Made by a program: the position numbers and the translations under genes. From Rhodosalinus sp041365695 (lineage in GTDB: Bacteria; Pseudomonadota; Alphaproteobacteria; Rhodobacterales; Rhodobacteraceae): 64,000 nt of DNA. The notes under the pieces were generated by a model. It saw only the letters and a list, made by a program, of their open reading frames with translations, was not told the origin of the DNA and ran no database searches. The stretch lies in assembly GCF_041365695.1 (NCBI RefSeq), contig NZ_JBGFSJ010000005.1:310001-374000 (forward strand), read 5' to 3'. Of this stretch, positions 30,424 through 38,942 are shown one piece after another. Position 1 is the first letter of the stretch; each line of letters opens with the position of its first letter.

Positions 30424-30870
30424 ATGCCCAGATACGAGCGCCGCCCGGAAGCGGTGGAGGCGCTGGACCCGATCCAGTACCATGTGACGCAGGAGAACGG
30501 TACCGAGCGCCCCGGCACCGGGCACTACCTTTCCAACAAGGAGCCGGGCATCTACGTGGACATCGTCTCCGGCGAGCCGCTCTTCGCTTCGTCCGACAAG
30601 TACGAATCGGGCTGCGGCTGGCCGAGCTTCGTGAAGCCGATCGAGCCCGCGCATGTACGCGAGCTTCAGGACCGCAGCCTCGGCATGGTCCGGACCGAGG
30701 TGCGCTCGGCCCATGGCGACAGCCATCTGGGGCATGTCTTCCCGGACGGGCCGCGCGAGCGCGGCGGGCTGCGCTATTGCATCAATTCCGCCGCCCTTCG
30801 GTTCATCCATCGCGATGACATGGAGGCCGAGGGCTATGGCGATTACCTGGATCAACTGGAGGATGTCTGA
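30424..30870 (+). CDS. msrB: Peptide-methionine (R)-S-oxide reductase MsrB
   Basis: MsrB repairs the R epimer of methionine sulfoxide in proteins. The 148-residue protein has SGCGWPSF (resolving Cys64), GDSHLGHVFPDGP, and the catalytic RYCINSAALRF (Cys119). The two CxxC pairs that bind zinc in many MsrBs are absent, so it is of the zinc-free form. A GGAAGGAGAG ribosome site precedes the ATG. The stop overlaps the msrA start (TGATG), giving an msrB-msrA pair that together reduces both epimers. Confidence 0.97.
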   Translation: MPRYERRPEAVEALDPIQYHVTQENGTERPGTGHYLSNKEPGIYVDIVSGEPLFASSDKYESGCGWPSFVKPIEPAHVRELQDRSLGMVRTEVRSAHGDSHLGHVFPDGPRERGGLRYCINSAALRFIHRDDMEAEGYGDYLDQLEDV

Positions 30871-31379
30871 TGGCTGAAGAGCGCGCGATTCTGGCGGGTG
30901 GCTGCTTCTGGGGCATGCAGGATCTGATCCGCAAGCTTCCCGGCGTGCTGCGCACCCGCGTGGGCTATACCGGGGGCGACGTGCCGAACGCGACCTATCG
31001 CAACCACGGCACCCATGCGGAGGGGATCGAAATCATCTTCGACCCCGAGACGATCAGCTACCGGCGGATCCTGGAATACTTCTTCCAGATCCACGATCCC
31101 ACGACGCTGAACCGGCAGGGCAACGATGTCGGCATGAGCTACCGGTCGGCGATCTATTATCTCGACGAGGCCCAGCGCGCCGAGGCGCTCGCCACCATCG
31201 CGGATGTCGAGGCGTCTGGCCTCTGGCCGGGAAAGGTCGTGACCGAGGTGGCGCCCGCAGGCGATTTCTGGGAAGCCGAACCGGAGCATCAGGATTACCT
31301 GCAACGCATCCCGCACGGCTACACCTGCCATTTTCCGCGTCCCGACTGGGTGCTGCCGCGCCGCGACGCCGCGGAGTGA
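30870..31379 (+). CDS. msrA: Peptide-methionine (S)-S-oxide reductase MsrA
   Basis: MsrA reduces the S epimer of methionine sulfoxide. The 169-residue protein has the catalytic GGCFWGMQ (Cys12), then GYTGGDVPNATYRNHGTHAE and FFQIHDPTTLNRQGNDVGMS. The extended C-terminal resolving cysteines of enterobacterial MsrA are absent; only CHFPRPDW contributes a C-terminal Cys. It is translationally coupled to msrB by a one-base overlap. Confidence 0.97.
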   Translation: MAEERAILAGGCFWGMQDLIRKLPGVLRTRVGYTGGDVPNATYRNHGTHAEGIEIIFDPETISYRRILEYFFQIHDPTTLNRQGNDVGMSYRSAIYYLDEAQRAEALATIADVEASGLWPGKVVTEVAPAGDFWEAEPEHQDYLQRIPHGYTCHFPRPDWVLPRRDAAE

Positions 31380-31675
31380 GTGGAACGAACGGGGTGCGAC
31401 CGGCAAGGCGCGTCTGGTCCGCCGACGCCCGAAGGGCGCCGGCCAAGGGTCGGAACGCGCCGCACGGGCCGGATCGTCGTCTTGCCGATCTCGCCTGCGA
31501 TATCGTTCTGAGAGGCGGTCCTGCGCCCTAGGGCCGTGGCAGGCCGGTCGCAGCCGCGACCGGAGACGTCGCCAACCCTTCCCGATGCCCGAAGGACGAG
31601 CGCACGGGGCTCGCGCCCCGTCGCTTGCACTTCCGCGTGTTGCGGGGCATGGCTTTGAGGCGAAAGGACAGTCCC

Positions 31676-32614
31676 ATGCATCCCGCGCGCGGTATTGCGC
31701 TCAAGCTCGCCTCGGTGGTTCTCTTCATCTCCATGGCAACGCTCATCAAGGCGGTGTCGGAGCATGTGCCGGCGGGGCAGTCCGTCTTCTTCCGCTCCTT
31801 CTTCGCGATGCCGGTGATCGTCGCCTGGCTCGCATGGCGCGGCGATCTTTCCACCGGTTTCCGGGTGCGCAACCGGCTTGCCCATGTCTGGCGCGGCCTC
31901 ATCGGTACCGCGGCGATGGCCTGCGGCTTCGCCGCCCTGGGCCTGCTTCCCCTGCCCGAGGTGACGGCGATCGGCTACGCCGCGCCGCTTCTTACAGTGC
32001 TTTTCGCCGCCCTCCTGCTCGGAGAGCGGCTTCGCGCCTTCCGGCTGAGCGCGGTGGGGTTGGGCCTCATCGGCGTGCTGATCGTGCTCTGGCCGCGCCT
32101 TTCGGTGGAGGCGCTGGGCGACATGGCGCTTGCCGGGGCGGTATTCGCGTTGCTGTCGGCGGCGCTCCGGGCGCTGGCCCATGTCCAGATCCGCCGGATG
32201 GCGGTGGTCGAGGAGACATCGGCCATCGTGTTCTACTTCTCGCTCACGGCGACGGCCTTCTCGCTTCTGACGCTGCCCCTCGGCCTTGTCTGGCCGGCAA
32301 CGCTTGGCTGGGTGTGGCCCACGCCGCTGGAAGCGGGGCTTCTGGTCGGCGCGGGGCTGATCGGCGGGGTGGCGCAGATCGTTCTCACCAGCGCCTACCG
32401 GTTCGCGGACGCCTCGCTGCTCGCGCCGTTCGACTACGCCTCGATGCTCTTCGCGATCGCCATCGGCTACACGGTGTTCGCGGAGGTTCCGACCGCGCCG
32501 ATGCTGGCGGGCGCGGGGCTCGTGATCGCGGCGGGCGTGCTGATCGTGTGGCGCGAGCGGCAGATCGGGCTTGCGCGGGATCGCGCGCGGGCCGGGTTGA
32601 CGCCCCAGGGCTGA
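31676..32614 (+). CDS. EamA-family (DMT superfamily) transporter
   Basis: This 312-residue polytopic inner-membrane protein has about ten hydrophobic segments arranged as two EamA repeats. Typical first-repeat sequence is FFRSFFAMPVIVAWLAWRGD and LPLPEVTAIGYAAPLLTVLF. The second repeat ends in FDYASMLFAIAIGYTVFAEV. Such proteins export metabolites or amino acids; the substrate is not readable here. The start at MHPARGIALK follows AAGGACA; in-frame codons before it do not look membrane-like. The 296 bases upstream of it show no gene. Confidence 0.9.
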   Translation: MHPARGIALKLASVVLFISMATLIKAVSEHVPAGQSVFFRSFFAMPVIVAWLAWRGDLSTGFRVRNRLAHVWRGLIGTAAMACGFAALGLLPLPEVTAIGYAAPLLTVLFAALLLGERLRAFRLSAVGLGLIGVLIVLWPRLSVEALGDMALAGAVFALLSAALRALAHVQIRRMAVVEETSAIVFYFSLTATAFSLLTLPLGLVWPATLGWVWPTPLEAGLLVGAGLIGGVAQIVLTSAYRFADASLLAPFDYASMLFAIAIGYTVFAEVPTAPMLAGAGLVIAAGVLIVWRERQIGLARDRARAGLTPQG

Positions 32615-32623
32615 GCGCCCGTC

Positions 32624-33952
32624 TCAGCGGTCGCGCCAGCCGAAGCTCGCATAGGCCGGCACCAGCGCGGCGCGGCGGAACCGGCCGAGCGGGAAGCGCC
32701 CGGGCACGCGGCGCATGGCCTCGGGGTAAGGCGCGCCCGGCAGCCGATCCTGCACGAGGTCCGCGAGAATCCGCCCGGCATAGCCGCCCATCGCGACGCC
32801 GTTTCCGTGATAGCCGAACCCCGCGAAGACGCCCGGCATTTCCGGCACCGGCCCGACATATGGCAGCAGCGTCGGCGTCAGGCAGACGAGCCCGGACCAC
32901 AGATGCGGCGTCTCCACATCGCGCCAGGCCGGGAACATCGCCTCGAAATCGGCGCGGATCGTCCGCGCGAGCCGCGCCGTCTCGCGCGGGGTGGCGTAGA
33001 TGCCGCCGCGCATCCCGAAGAGAAAGCGGTTGTCGGGCATGAGACGGAAATAATGCAGCAGGTGCCGCGTGTCGTAGGCCATCTGCGCCGTGGTCCAGCC
33101 CGCCGCCTGAAGCTCGTCGCCCTCAAGCGGGCGGGTCACGATCACGTTGGAGGCCACGGGCATGTAACGCGCGCGCATCCAGGCGGGCACGTCCTCGGAG
33201 GAGTATCCGTTGGTGGCGAGGATCACGCGTCGCGCCCTGAGCCGTGCGCCGGGCAGGCCGAGCACGTAGCCTGACCCGTCCGCGCGCAGGGACGTCACCG
33301 GCGCGGGCGCGAAAAGCCGAGCGCCCGCCGCCTGAGCGGCCCGCGCGAGGCCCGCGGCGTATTTCCGGGGATTGAGCGCGAAGCCCAGGGGAACCGTGAG
33401 CGCGCCGTGGAAAGGCCCCGCCATCCCCGCGTCCGCGAGATCGGCGGCGGGCACGAGGCGCGGCGTCACGCCGTAGCCGGCCTCGACCTCCTCGGCCTCG
33501 CGCTGCAGGCGCTCCCAGTCCTGCGGGCGGTGGGCGAGCAGCGTTTCGCCCTCGGAGTGACGGTCCACGTCGAGGTCCAGCCGGTCGATCAGCCCGGAGG
33601 TGAAATCCACGGACGCGCGCTGCGCGTCGCGCCAGCCCTGCGCGCCCGGCGCGCCGAAGCGCCGGGTGAGCGCGGCGTCGGACAGTTTGGACCCGCCGAG
33701 GCAGCAGAACCCGCCATTGCGCCCCGAGGCGCCCCAGAACGGGGCCTCGGCCTCGCAAAGCGCCACATCGACCCCGGCCTCGGCAAGGTGAAGCGCGGCG
33801 GAAAGACCGGTGAAGCCACCGCCGATCACCGCGACATCGGCGGCGATCTCTCCCTGTGGCGCGGGCCAGTGCGGCGTCTCGACCGTCGCGGCCCACCAGC
33901 ACTCCGCCACCGGTGCCGCGCCATAGGCGGCGGGTTCGACGATACGCCTCAT
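32624..33952 (-). CDS. FAD-dependent amine oxidase (gamma-glutamylputrescine oxidase-like)
   Basis: The 442-residue flavoprotein belongs to the D-amino-acid oxidase fold. The N-terminal dinucleotide motif is VAVIGGGFTGLSAALHLAEA (about 40-59), followed by GASGRNGGFCCLGGSKLSDA. The C-terminal FAD closure is FAGFGYHGNGVAMGGYAGRI. This pattern is typical of PuuB-type oxidases and related glycine/sarcosine oxidases. Its ATG overlaps the potI-like stop (ATGA), placing it last in a polyamine importer operon. A role in oxidising imported putrescine or its gamma-glutamyl adduct is therefore likely but inferred. No gamma-glutamylputrescine synthetase is in the window. Confidence 0.85.
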   Translation of the reverse strand: MRRIVEPAAYGAAPVAECWWAATVETPHWPAPQGEIAADVAVIGGGFTGLSAALHLAEAGVDVALCEAEAPFWGASGRNGGFCCLGGSKLSDAALTRRFGAPGAQGWRDAQRASVDFTSGLIDRLDLDVDRHSEGETLLAHRPQDWERLQREAEEVEAGYGVTPRLVPAADLADAGMAGPFHGALTVPLGFALNPRKYAAGLARAAQAAGARLFAPAPVTSLRADGSGYVLGLPGARLRARRVILATNGYSSEDVPAWMRARYMPVASNVIVTRPLEGDELQAAGWTTAQMAYDTRHLLHYFRLMPDNRFLFGMRGGIYATPRETARLARTIRADFEAMFPAWRDVETPHLWSGLVCLTPTLLPYVGPVPEMPGVFAGFGYHGNGVAMGGYAGRILADLVQDRLPGAPYPEAMRRVPGRFPLGRFRRAALVPAYASFGWRDR

Positions 33953-34770
33953 CCGGTCAGGCGCAGGGCGGCCTGTTCCTCGCGCTGCTGGCGGATCGCC
34001 GCGTTCTTCGAGGCGAGCGAAGCGGCCACGACACCCACCGTGACGATGCCGATCAGCAACGAGGAAAGCGCGTTGATCTCGGGGCTGACGCCCAGGCGGA
34101 TCGACGAGAAGATCTTGATCGGCAGCGTCGTCGCCGAGGGTCCGGCGGTGAAGCTCGCGATCACCAGATCGTCGAGCGAGAGGGTGAAGGCCAGAAGCCA
34201 GCCCGAGATCACGGCGGGCAGGATGATCGGCAGCGTCACGAGCCGGAACGCCTCCGCCGGGGAGCAACCGAGATCAAGCGCCGCCTCCTCGAGCGAGCGG
34301 TCGAAGCTGACCAGCCGCGAGGAGACCACGACGGACACGAAGCACATCGAGAAGGTCGTATGCGCGAGGATGATCGTGAAGATCCCGCGATCGAGCCCGA
34401 TCCCGATGAAGAGAAGCAGCAGGGAAAGCCCCGTGATCACCTCGGGCATCACCAGCGGGGCATAGATCATCCCCGAGAACAGCGTGCGCCCGAGAAAACG
34501 CCCGGCCCGGACGAGGACCAGCGCCGCCATCGTGCCGAGCACGGTCGCCACGGTCGAGGAGACGACCGCGACCTTCAGCGTGACCCAGGCCGCGTCGAGG
34601 AACGCCTGGTCGCGGAAGATCTCCGCGTACCAGCGCGTGGAGAAGCCCGCCCAGACCGTCACGAGTTTGGACGCGTTGAAGGAGTAGATGACCAGGATGA
34701 TCATCGGCAGGTAGAGGAACGCGAAGCCCAGCGTGAGAGACGTCGCGTTGAACCAGGTGAAGCGTCTCAT
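33949..34770 (-). CDS. potI: Putrescine/spermidine ABC transporter permease (PotI/PotC-like)
   Basis: This is one of the two inner-membrane permeases of the importer. The 273-residue protein has six hydrophobic segments. The permease coupling loop is EEAALDLGCSPAEAFRLVTL followed by PIILPAVISGWLLAFTLSLD, as in PotC/PotI. The N-terminal FAFLYLPMIILVIYSFNASK is typical of the second permease. A CTGGCGC / GCGCCAG hairpin lies in the 73-base gap before it (34794-34810). Assignment to polyamines rests on similarity and on the flanking genes. Confidence 0.93.
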   Translation of the reverse strand: MRRFTWFNATSLTLGFAFLYLPMIILVIYSFNASKLVTVWAGFSTRWYAEIFRDQAFLDAAWVTLKVAVVSSTVATVLGTMAALVLVRAGRFLGRTLFSGMIYAPLVMPEVITGLSLLLLFIGIGLDRGIFTIILAHTTFSMCFVSVVVSSRLVSFDRSLEEAALDLGCSPAEAFRLVTLPIILPAVISGWLLAFTLSLDDLVIASFTAGPSATTLPIKIFSSIRLGVSPEINALSSLLIGIVTVGVVAASLASKNAAIRQQREEQAALRLTG

Positions 34771-34843
34771 CGCGACGGCCCTCCGGTCAGGGTCTGGCGC
34801 GGGGCGCCAGCGCCGCGAAAACGCGACGGGGAGAGGCGCTCCT

Positions 34844-35734
34844 TCATCCTTCGGCCTCCCGCTGCTTCTGCTCGTTGCGCTGGAACAGGACGATGGGCAC
34901 GATCAGGATCAGCAACAGCACGATCGCCACGGCGCTCGCGACCGGCCAGTCGCGGTTGTTGAAGAACTCCTCCCACAGGATCTTGCCGATCATCAGCGTC
35001 TCGGATCCGCCCAGAAGCGAGGGGATCACGAACTCCCCGATGGCGGGGATGAAGACGAGGAAGCAGCCGGCGATGATGCCGGTTTTCGACAGCGGTACGG
35101 TCACGAGCCAGAAGGCGCTGATGCGCGAGCAGCCGAGATCCTCCGCCGCCTCCAGCAGCGAATCGTCCATCTTCTCGAGGTTGGAGTAGATGGGCAGGAT
35201 CATGAAGGGCAGGTAGGTGTAGACGATGCCGACATAGACCGCCGCATTGGTGTTCAGGATGGTCAGCGGCTCCGAGATGAGCCCTGTCCACATCAGGAAC
35301 TGGTTGAGGAACCCCTCGTTCGAAAGGATGCCGATCCACGAGTAGACGCGGATCAGGAAGCTGGTCCAGAACGGCAGGATCACCAGCATGAGAAGCGTCG
35401 GCCGCCACTCCGGCGCCGCGCGTGCCATGCCGTAGGCGATGGGATAGCCCACCAGAAGGGTGATGACCGTCGAGATCAACGCGATCCGCAACGAGGAAAG
35501 ATACGCCTTCCAGTAAAGGTCGTCCGTCGTCAGGAACCAGTAGTTCTCGAAGTCGAGCCCGCCGAAGAAGTCGCGAAGGCCGGCCCAGCCCTCCGACGGG
35601 TCGAGCGTCGGCGTGTAGGGCGGGATCGCGATCGCGATGTCCGAAAGCGAGATTTTCAGGACGATCACGAAAGGCACGAGAAAGAGCGCCAGCAGCCAGA
35701 GATAGGGCACGGCGATGAGGGCGAAGCGGCGCAT
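34844..35734 (-). CDS. potH: Putrescine/spermidine ABC transporter permease (PotH/PotB-like)
   Basis: This is the first permease subunit, 296 residues with six membrane segments. It has PYLWLLALFLVPFVIVLKIS at the N-terminus and a large periplasmic loop. The coupling sequence is LEAAEDLGCSRISAFWLVTV followed by PLSKTGIIAGCFLVFIPAIG, and GEFVIPSLLGGSETLMIGKI is a strong PotB/PotH signature. It starts 3 bases after the potG stop. Confidence 0.94.
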   Translation of the reverse strand: MRRFALIAVPYLWLLALFLVPFVIVLKISLSDIAIAIPPYTPTLDPSEGWAGLRDFFGGLDFENYWFLTTDDLYWKAYLSSLRIALISTVITLLVGYPIAYGMARAAPEWRPTLLMLVILPFWTSFLIRVYSWIGILSNEGFLNQFLMWTGLISEPLTILNTNAAVYVGIVYTYLPFMILPIYSNLEKMDDSLLEAAEDLGCSRISAFWLVTVPLSKTGIIAGCFLVFIPAIGEFVIPSLLGGSETLMIGKILWEEFFNNRDWPVASAVAIVLLLILIVPIVLFQRNEQKQREAEG

Positions 35735-35737
35735 GGC

Positions 35738-36886
35738 TCAGGACTCCAGCAGGATGCCGGCGGTGGCCGTCCAGCTCAGCCACACCTCGTCCTCCCAGGT
35801 GAAGGACCGCCGCGCGATGCGCCGGGTGTTTGCGGTCTGGGCCTTGATGACATGCCCGGTGGGCAGCTTGACGTGATAGGTGGAGATGTTGCCGAGATAG
35901 GCGATGTCGAGCACCTCGCCCTTCACGGCGTTGGCGGCATCCTCGGGGCGCTCGGCGCTGATCGTGATCTTCTCCGGTCGGATCGCGAAGTGGACCTTCT
36001 GCCCCTTGTCGAAGGCCCGCGCCGTGGTGCCCTTCAGCCGCGGCTGCCCCTCGGCCCAGTCGATGTCCACGCGGCCCTCGCCGGCATCGGGCACGGGCGT
36101 GGCGCGGCCCTCGATGATGTTCACCTCGCCGATGAAGTCCGCGACGTAGACCGAGACCGGGTTCTCGTAGAGGACGTCCGGCGTGGAGACCTGGATGAGC
36201 CGGCCCTCGTCCATCACCGCCACGCGAGAGGCCACGGTCATCGCCTCCTCCTGGTCATGGGTGACGATCACGAAGGTGGTGCCGGTGTTTTCCTGGATGT
36301 CCATGAGTTCGAACTGCGTGTCCTGGCGCAGCTTCTTGTCGAGCGCGCCGAGCGGTTCGTCGAGCAGCAGCAGCTTCGGCGCCTTGGCGAGCGAGCGGGC
36401 GAGCGCCACGCGCTGGCGCTGGCCGCCGGAAATCTGGTGCGGCTTGCGGCGCGCGAACTTCTCCAGGCGGGTGAGGCGCAGCATCTCCTCCACCCTGGCG
36501 GCGATCTTGTCCTTGGGCTGGTTCTCGCGGCGCAGACCGAAGGCGATGTTGTCCCAGACGCTGAGATGCGGAAAGAGCGCGTAGGACTGGAACATCATGT
36601 TCACGGCGCGCTTGTTCGGCGGGATCGGGGCGATGTTCTGCCCGGCGAGCATGATCGAGCCTTCCGTCGGCGCCTCGAAGCCGGCGAGCATCCGCATCAT
36701 CGTGGTCTTGCCGCAGCCCGAGGGCCCGAGCAGCGCGAAGAACTCGCGTTCGTAGATGTCGAGGCTGAGGTCGTCGATCGCAGTGAAGTCGCCGAAACGC
36801 TTGGTGACGTTCCTGAACCGGATGAGCGGCGTCTCGTCGGGATCTTCCCACGGGGCGTAGACGGTCTGGGCAGAGGGCTGCGCCAT
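35738..36886 (-). CDS. potG: Putrescine/spermidine ABC transporter ATP-binding protein (PotG/PotA-like)
   Basis: This is the ATPase subunit, 382 residues. Walker A is GPSGCGKTT, the Q-loop MFQSYALFPHLSV, the ABC signature SGGQRQRVALARSLA, Walker B LLLLDEPLGALD, and the switch His is in VTHDQEEA. The C-terminal TOBE domain (about 290-382, IRPEKITIS onward) is typical of polyamine and iron importers. It is separated from potF by 84 bases holding a strong hairpin. Confidence 0.95.
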   Translation of the reverse strand: MAQPSAQTVYAPWEDPDETPLIRFRNVTKRFGDFTAIDDLSLDIYEREFFALLGPSGCGKTTMMRMLAGFEAPTEGSIMLAGQNIAPIPPNKRAVNMMFQSYALFPHLSVWDNIAFGLRRENQPKDKIAARVEEMLRLTRLEKFARRKPHQISGGQRQRVALARSLAKAPKLLLLDEPLGALDKKLRQDTQFELMDIQENTGTTFVIVTHDQEEAMTVASRVAVMDEGRLIQVSTPDVLYENPVSVYVADFIGEVNIIEGRATPVPDAGEGRVDIDWAEGQPRLKGTTARAFDKGQKVHFAIRPEKITISAERPEDAANAVKGEVLDIAYLGNISTYHVKLPTGHVIKAQTANTRRIARRSFTWEDEVWLSWTATAGILLES

Positions 36887-36927
36887 CGGCAGACTCCGGA
36901 ATGCTGACAGGAAAAACGTCTCAAAGA

Positions 36928-36954
36928 GGCCCGCGCGGCGTTGCCGCGCGGGCC
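36928..36954 (-). terminator. potF-potG intercistronic hairpin
   Basis: A perfect 12-bp stem GGCCCGCGCGGC / GCCGCGCGGGCC with a three-base loop lies 16 bases after the potF stop. It is followed on the transcript by a T-rich stretch (CTCTTTGAGACGTTTTT). It probably stops most transcripts or protects the potF mRNA, giving an excess of binding protein over the membrane subunits. Confidence 0.75.
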
Positions 36955-36970
36955 GGGTGCGCGCCGGGGC

Positions 36971-38056
36971 TCAGGTGCCCGACTTGATCTTTGTCCAGAG
37001 CCGCGTGACCGTCCGCTGCACGCGCGGCGGGTAGGGCGTCGTGGTGTAGAGGTTCTCCATCGTCTCCTGGTCGGGATAGATCGCGGTATCGCCGATCACG
37101 TCCTCGTTCAGGAACTCCTGCGAGGCCTCGTTGCCGTTGGCGTAGTAGACGTAGTTCGACGCCGCGGCCATGTTCTGCGGATCCATGATGAAGTTCAGGA
37201 ACACGTGCGCGCCCTCGGGGTTCGGCGCGTCGACCGGGATCGCCATCTGGTCGAACCACATCTGACCGCCCTCCGCGGGGATGTTGTAGACGATCTCGAC
37301 ACCGTTGTCGGCCTCGGCCGCGCGGTCCCGCGCCTGGAGAATGTCGCCCGACCAGCCCACGGCCACGCAGATCTCGCCGTTGGCGAGCGCGTTGATGTAT
37401 TCCGAGCTGTGGAATTTCTGGATGTGGGGCCGCACGGCCGCCAGGATCTCCTCGGTCTGGGCGATCACGTCGGGATCGTGACTGTCGGGATCCTCTCCCA
37501 GATAGGTCAGCGCCATCGGGATCATCTCGGTCGGCGCGTCGAGGAAATGCACACCGCAGGAGGCGAGCTTTTCCATGTTCTCGGGGTTGAGCACCAGTTC
37601 GAGCGAATTCAGCGGGGCGTCCTCGCCGAGCACCTCGCGCACCTTGTCCACGTTCGCCCCGATCCCGGTGGAGCCCCACATGTAGTTGATCGAGTACTCG
37701 TTGCCGGGGTCGTATTTCGCGGTACGCTCCTCGACCATATCCCACATGTTGTCGAGGTTGGGCAGCTTCGACTTGTCGAGCTTCTGGAATGCGCCCGCCG
37801 AGATCTGCCGCTGCAGGAACGTTCCGGTGGGCACCACGACGTCATACCCCGATCCGCCGGCGAGCATCTTCGTCTCGAGCATCTCGTTCGAGTCGAACAC
37901 GTCGTAGACGAGATCGAGGCCGGTTTCCTCCTCGAATTTCTCCAGAAGCGACTCGTCGATGTAGTCCGACCAGTTGTAGACGCGCACTTCCTCGGCGCCG
38001 GCCGCGCCCGCGGCAAGCGCCAGCGTCGCGGCCGTCGTCAGGATGGATCTTTTCAT
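36971..38056 (-). CDS. potF: Putrescine/spermidine periplasmic binding protein (PotF/PotD-like)
   Basis: This is the periplasmic solute receptor, 361 residues. A signal peptide (MKRSILTTAATLALAAGAAG, cleaved near AGA-EEVRVYNW) leads into EVRVYNWSDYIDESLLEKFE, the diagnostic PotD/PotF start. YDVVVPTGTFLQRQISAGAF and GEICVAVGWSGDILQARDRA follow. The start is supported by GGGAG upstream. The promoter region, shared with the divergent gntR gene, contains the palindrome CATTTGATCAAATG. Confidence 0.95.
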   Translation of the reverse strand: MKRSILTTAATLALAAGAAGAEEVRVYNWSDYIDESLLEKFEEETGLDLVYDVFDSNEMLETKMLAGGSGYDVVVPTGTFLQRQISAGAFQKLDKSKLPNLDNMWDMVEERTAKYDPGNEYSINYMWGSTGIGANVDKVREVLGEDAPLNSLELVLNPENMEKLASCGVHFLDAPTEMIPMALTYLGEDPDSHDPDVIAQTEEILAAVRPHIQKFHSSEYINALANGEICVAVGWSGDILQARDRAAEADNGVEIVYNIPAEGGQMWFDQMAIPVDAPNPEGAHVFLNFIMDPQNMAAASNYVYYANGNEASQEFLNEDVIGDTAIYPDQETMENLYTTTPYPPRVQRTVTRLWTKIKSGT

Positions 38057-38106
38057 GTCAGTCTCCCGTTGGCTTGTCCGGAGGTCTTTTTCGCCCCGGT
38101 GCCCCA

Positions 38107-38120
38107 CATTTGATCAAATG
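38107..38120. promoter_or_regulatory. Palindrome upstream of potF, probable GntR operator
   Basis: The perfect 14-bp palindrome CATTTGATCAAATG lies 51 bases before the potF start and 75 bases before the gntR start. Its TTTGATCA core recurs before the aminotransferase gene (38895-38910). The two copies flank the gntR gene. Confidence 0.65.
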
Positions 38121-38194
38121 ATGCCTTGCCTGGCAACCGCATGATGGTTTCATGCAGGGGAAGACTGCGCAAGCGGCCACGGGAGGGCGCCAGC

Positions 38195-38878
38195 ATGGGC
38201 GAACGCGCATTGACCAACAAGGCGGCATCCGGGGGCCGCGTGCCGGCGCACCAGGTCGTCTATCGCGCCCTTCGCGACCGGATCCTGCACGGCGAGATGG
38301 CGCCCGGCCAGCCGGTGACGATCCAGGGCCTCGCCGACAGCACGGGGGCGGGCATGACCCCGGTGCGCGAGGCGATCCGGCGCCTGACATCCGAGGGCGC
38401 GCTGGTGTTCCAGGACAACCGGCGCGTCAGCGTGCCCGTTCTGGACGCCCGCGGCGCGGAGGAACTGATCTTCGCGCGACAGGCGCTCGAGCCGGAACTC
38501 GCGCGCCGCGCCGCCGCGACCGCCGGTCCCGACGCGCTTGCCCACCTCGCCGCCGAGGATGCGGCGCTCGACCGGGCGATCGCGCGGGGCGACGTGGGCG
38601 GCTACCTGCGGCACAATCACGGCTTTCACGCCGCGCTTTACGTCGTCGCCCGGGCGCCGGTGCTCGCGGACCTCGTCGAGGGGCTCTGGCTGCGCTTCGG
38701 CCCCTCGCTCCGGATCGTCTGCGGCCGGGTCGGCACGGGCAGCCTGCCCGACCGCCACAAGGAGATCATGGACGCGCTCGCCGCGGGCGACGGCGACGCG
38801 GCCGCCGCCGCCATGCGCGAGGATATCGAGCAGGGCATGGCCGCGCTCAGGGCCGGGATCGCGGCCGGGGAGGGCTGA
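38195..38878 (+). CDS. GntR-family (FadR/FCD type) transcriptional regulator
   Basis: The 227-residue regulator has an N-terminal winged helix: VYRALRDRILHGEMAPGQPV, then LADSTGAGMTPVREAIRRLT and a wing ending EGALVFQDNRRVSV. The C-terminal helical FCD ligand domain has EELIFARQALEPELARRAAA, HNHGFHAALY and DRHKEIMDALAAGD, which carry the usual metal or ligand-binding His/Asp residues. The start at 38195 follows GGGAGG by 8 bases. It lies between the divergent pot operon and the aminotransferase gene and probably controls both. The ligand is likely a polyamine or breakdown product (inferred). Confidence 0.92.
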   Translation: MGERALTNKAASGGRVPAHQVVYRALRDRILHGEMAPGQPVTIQGLADSTGAGMTPVREAIRRLTSEGALVFQDNRRVSVPVLDARGAEELIFARQALEPELARRAAATAGPDALAHLAAEDAALDRAIARGDVGGYLRHNHGFHAALYVVARAPVLADLVEGLWLRFGPSLRIVCGRVGTGSLPDRHKEIMDALAAGDGDAAAAAMREDIEQGMAALRAGIAAGEG

Positions 38879-38894
38879 TTCGATTGACCTTGCC

Positions 38895-38910
38895 GAATTT
38901 GATCATATTC
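38895..38910. promoter_or_regulatory. Near-palindrome upstream of the aminotransferase, probable GntR operator
   Basis: GAATTTGATCATATTC is a 16-base inverted repeat with one mismatched pair. It lies 32 bases before the aminotransferase start and shares TTTGATCA with the palindrome before potF. Confidence 0.6.
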
Positions 38911-38942
38911 TTGCGGCCAACCCGGTCCGAAAGGCGAGAGCG

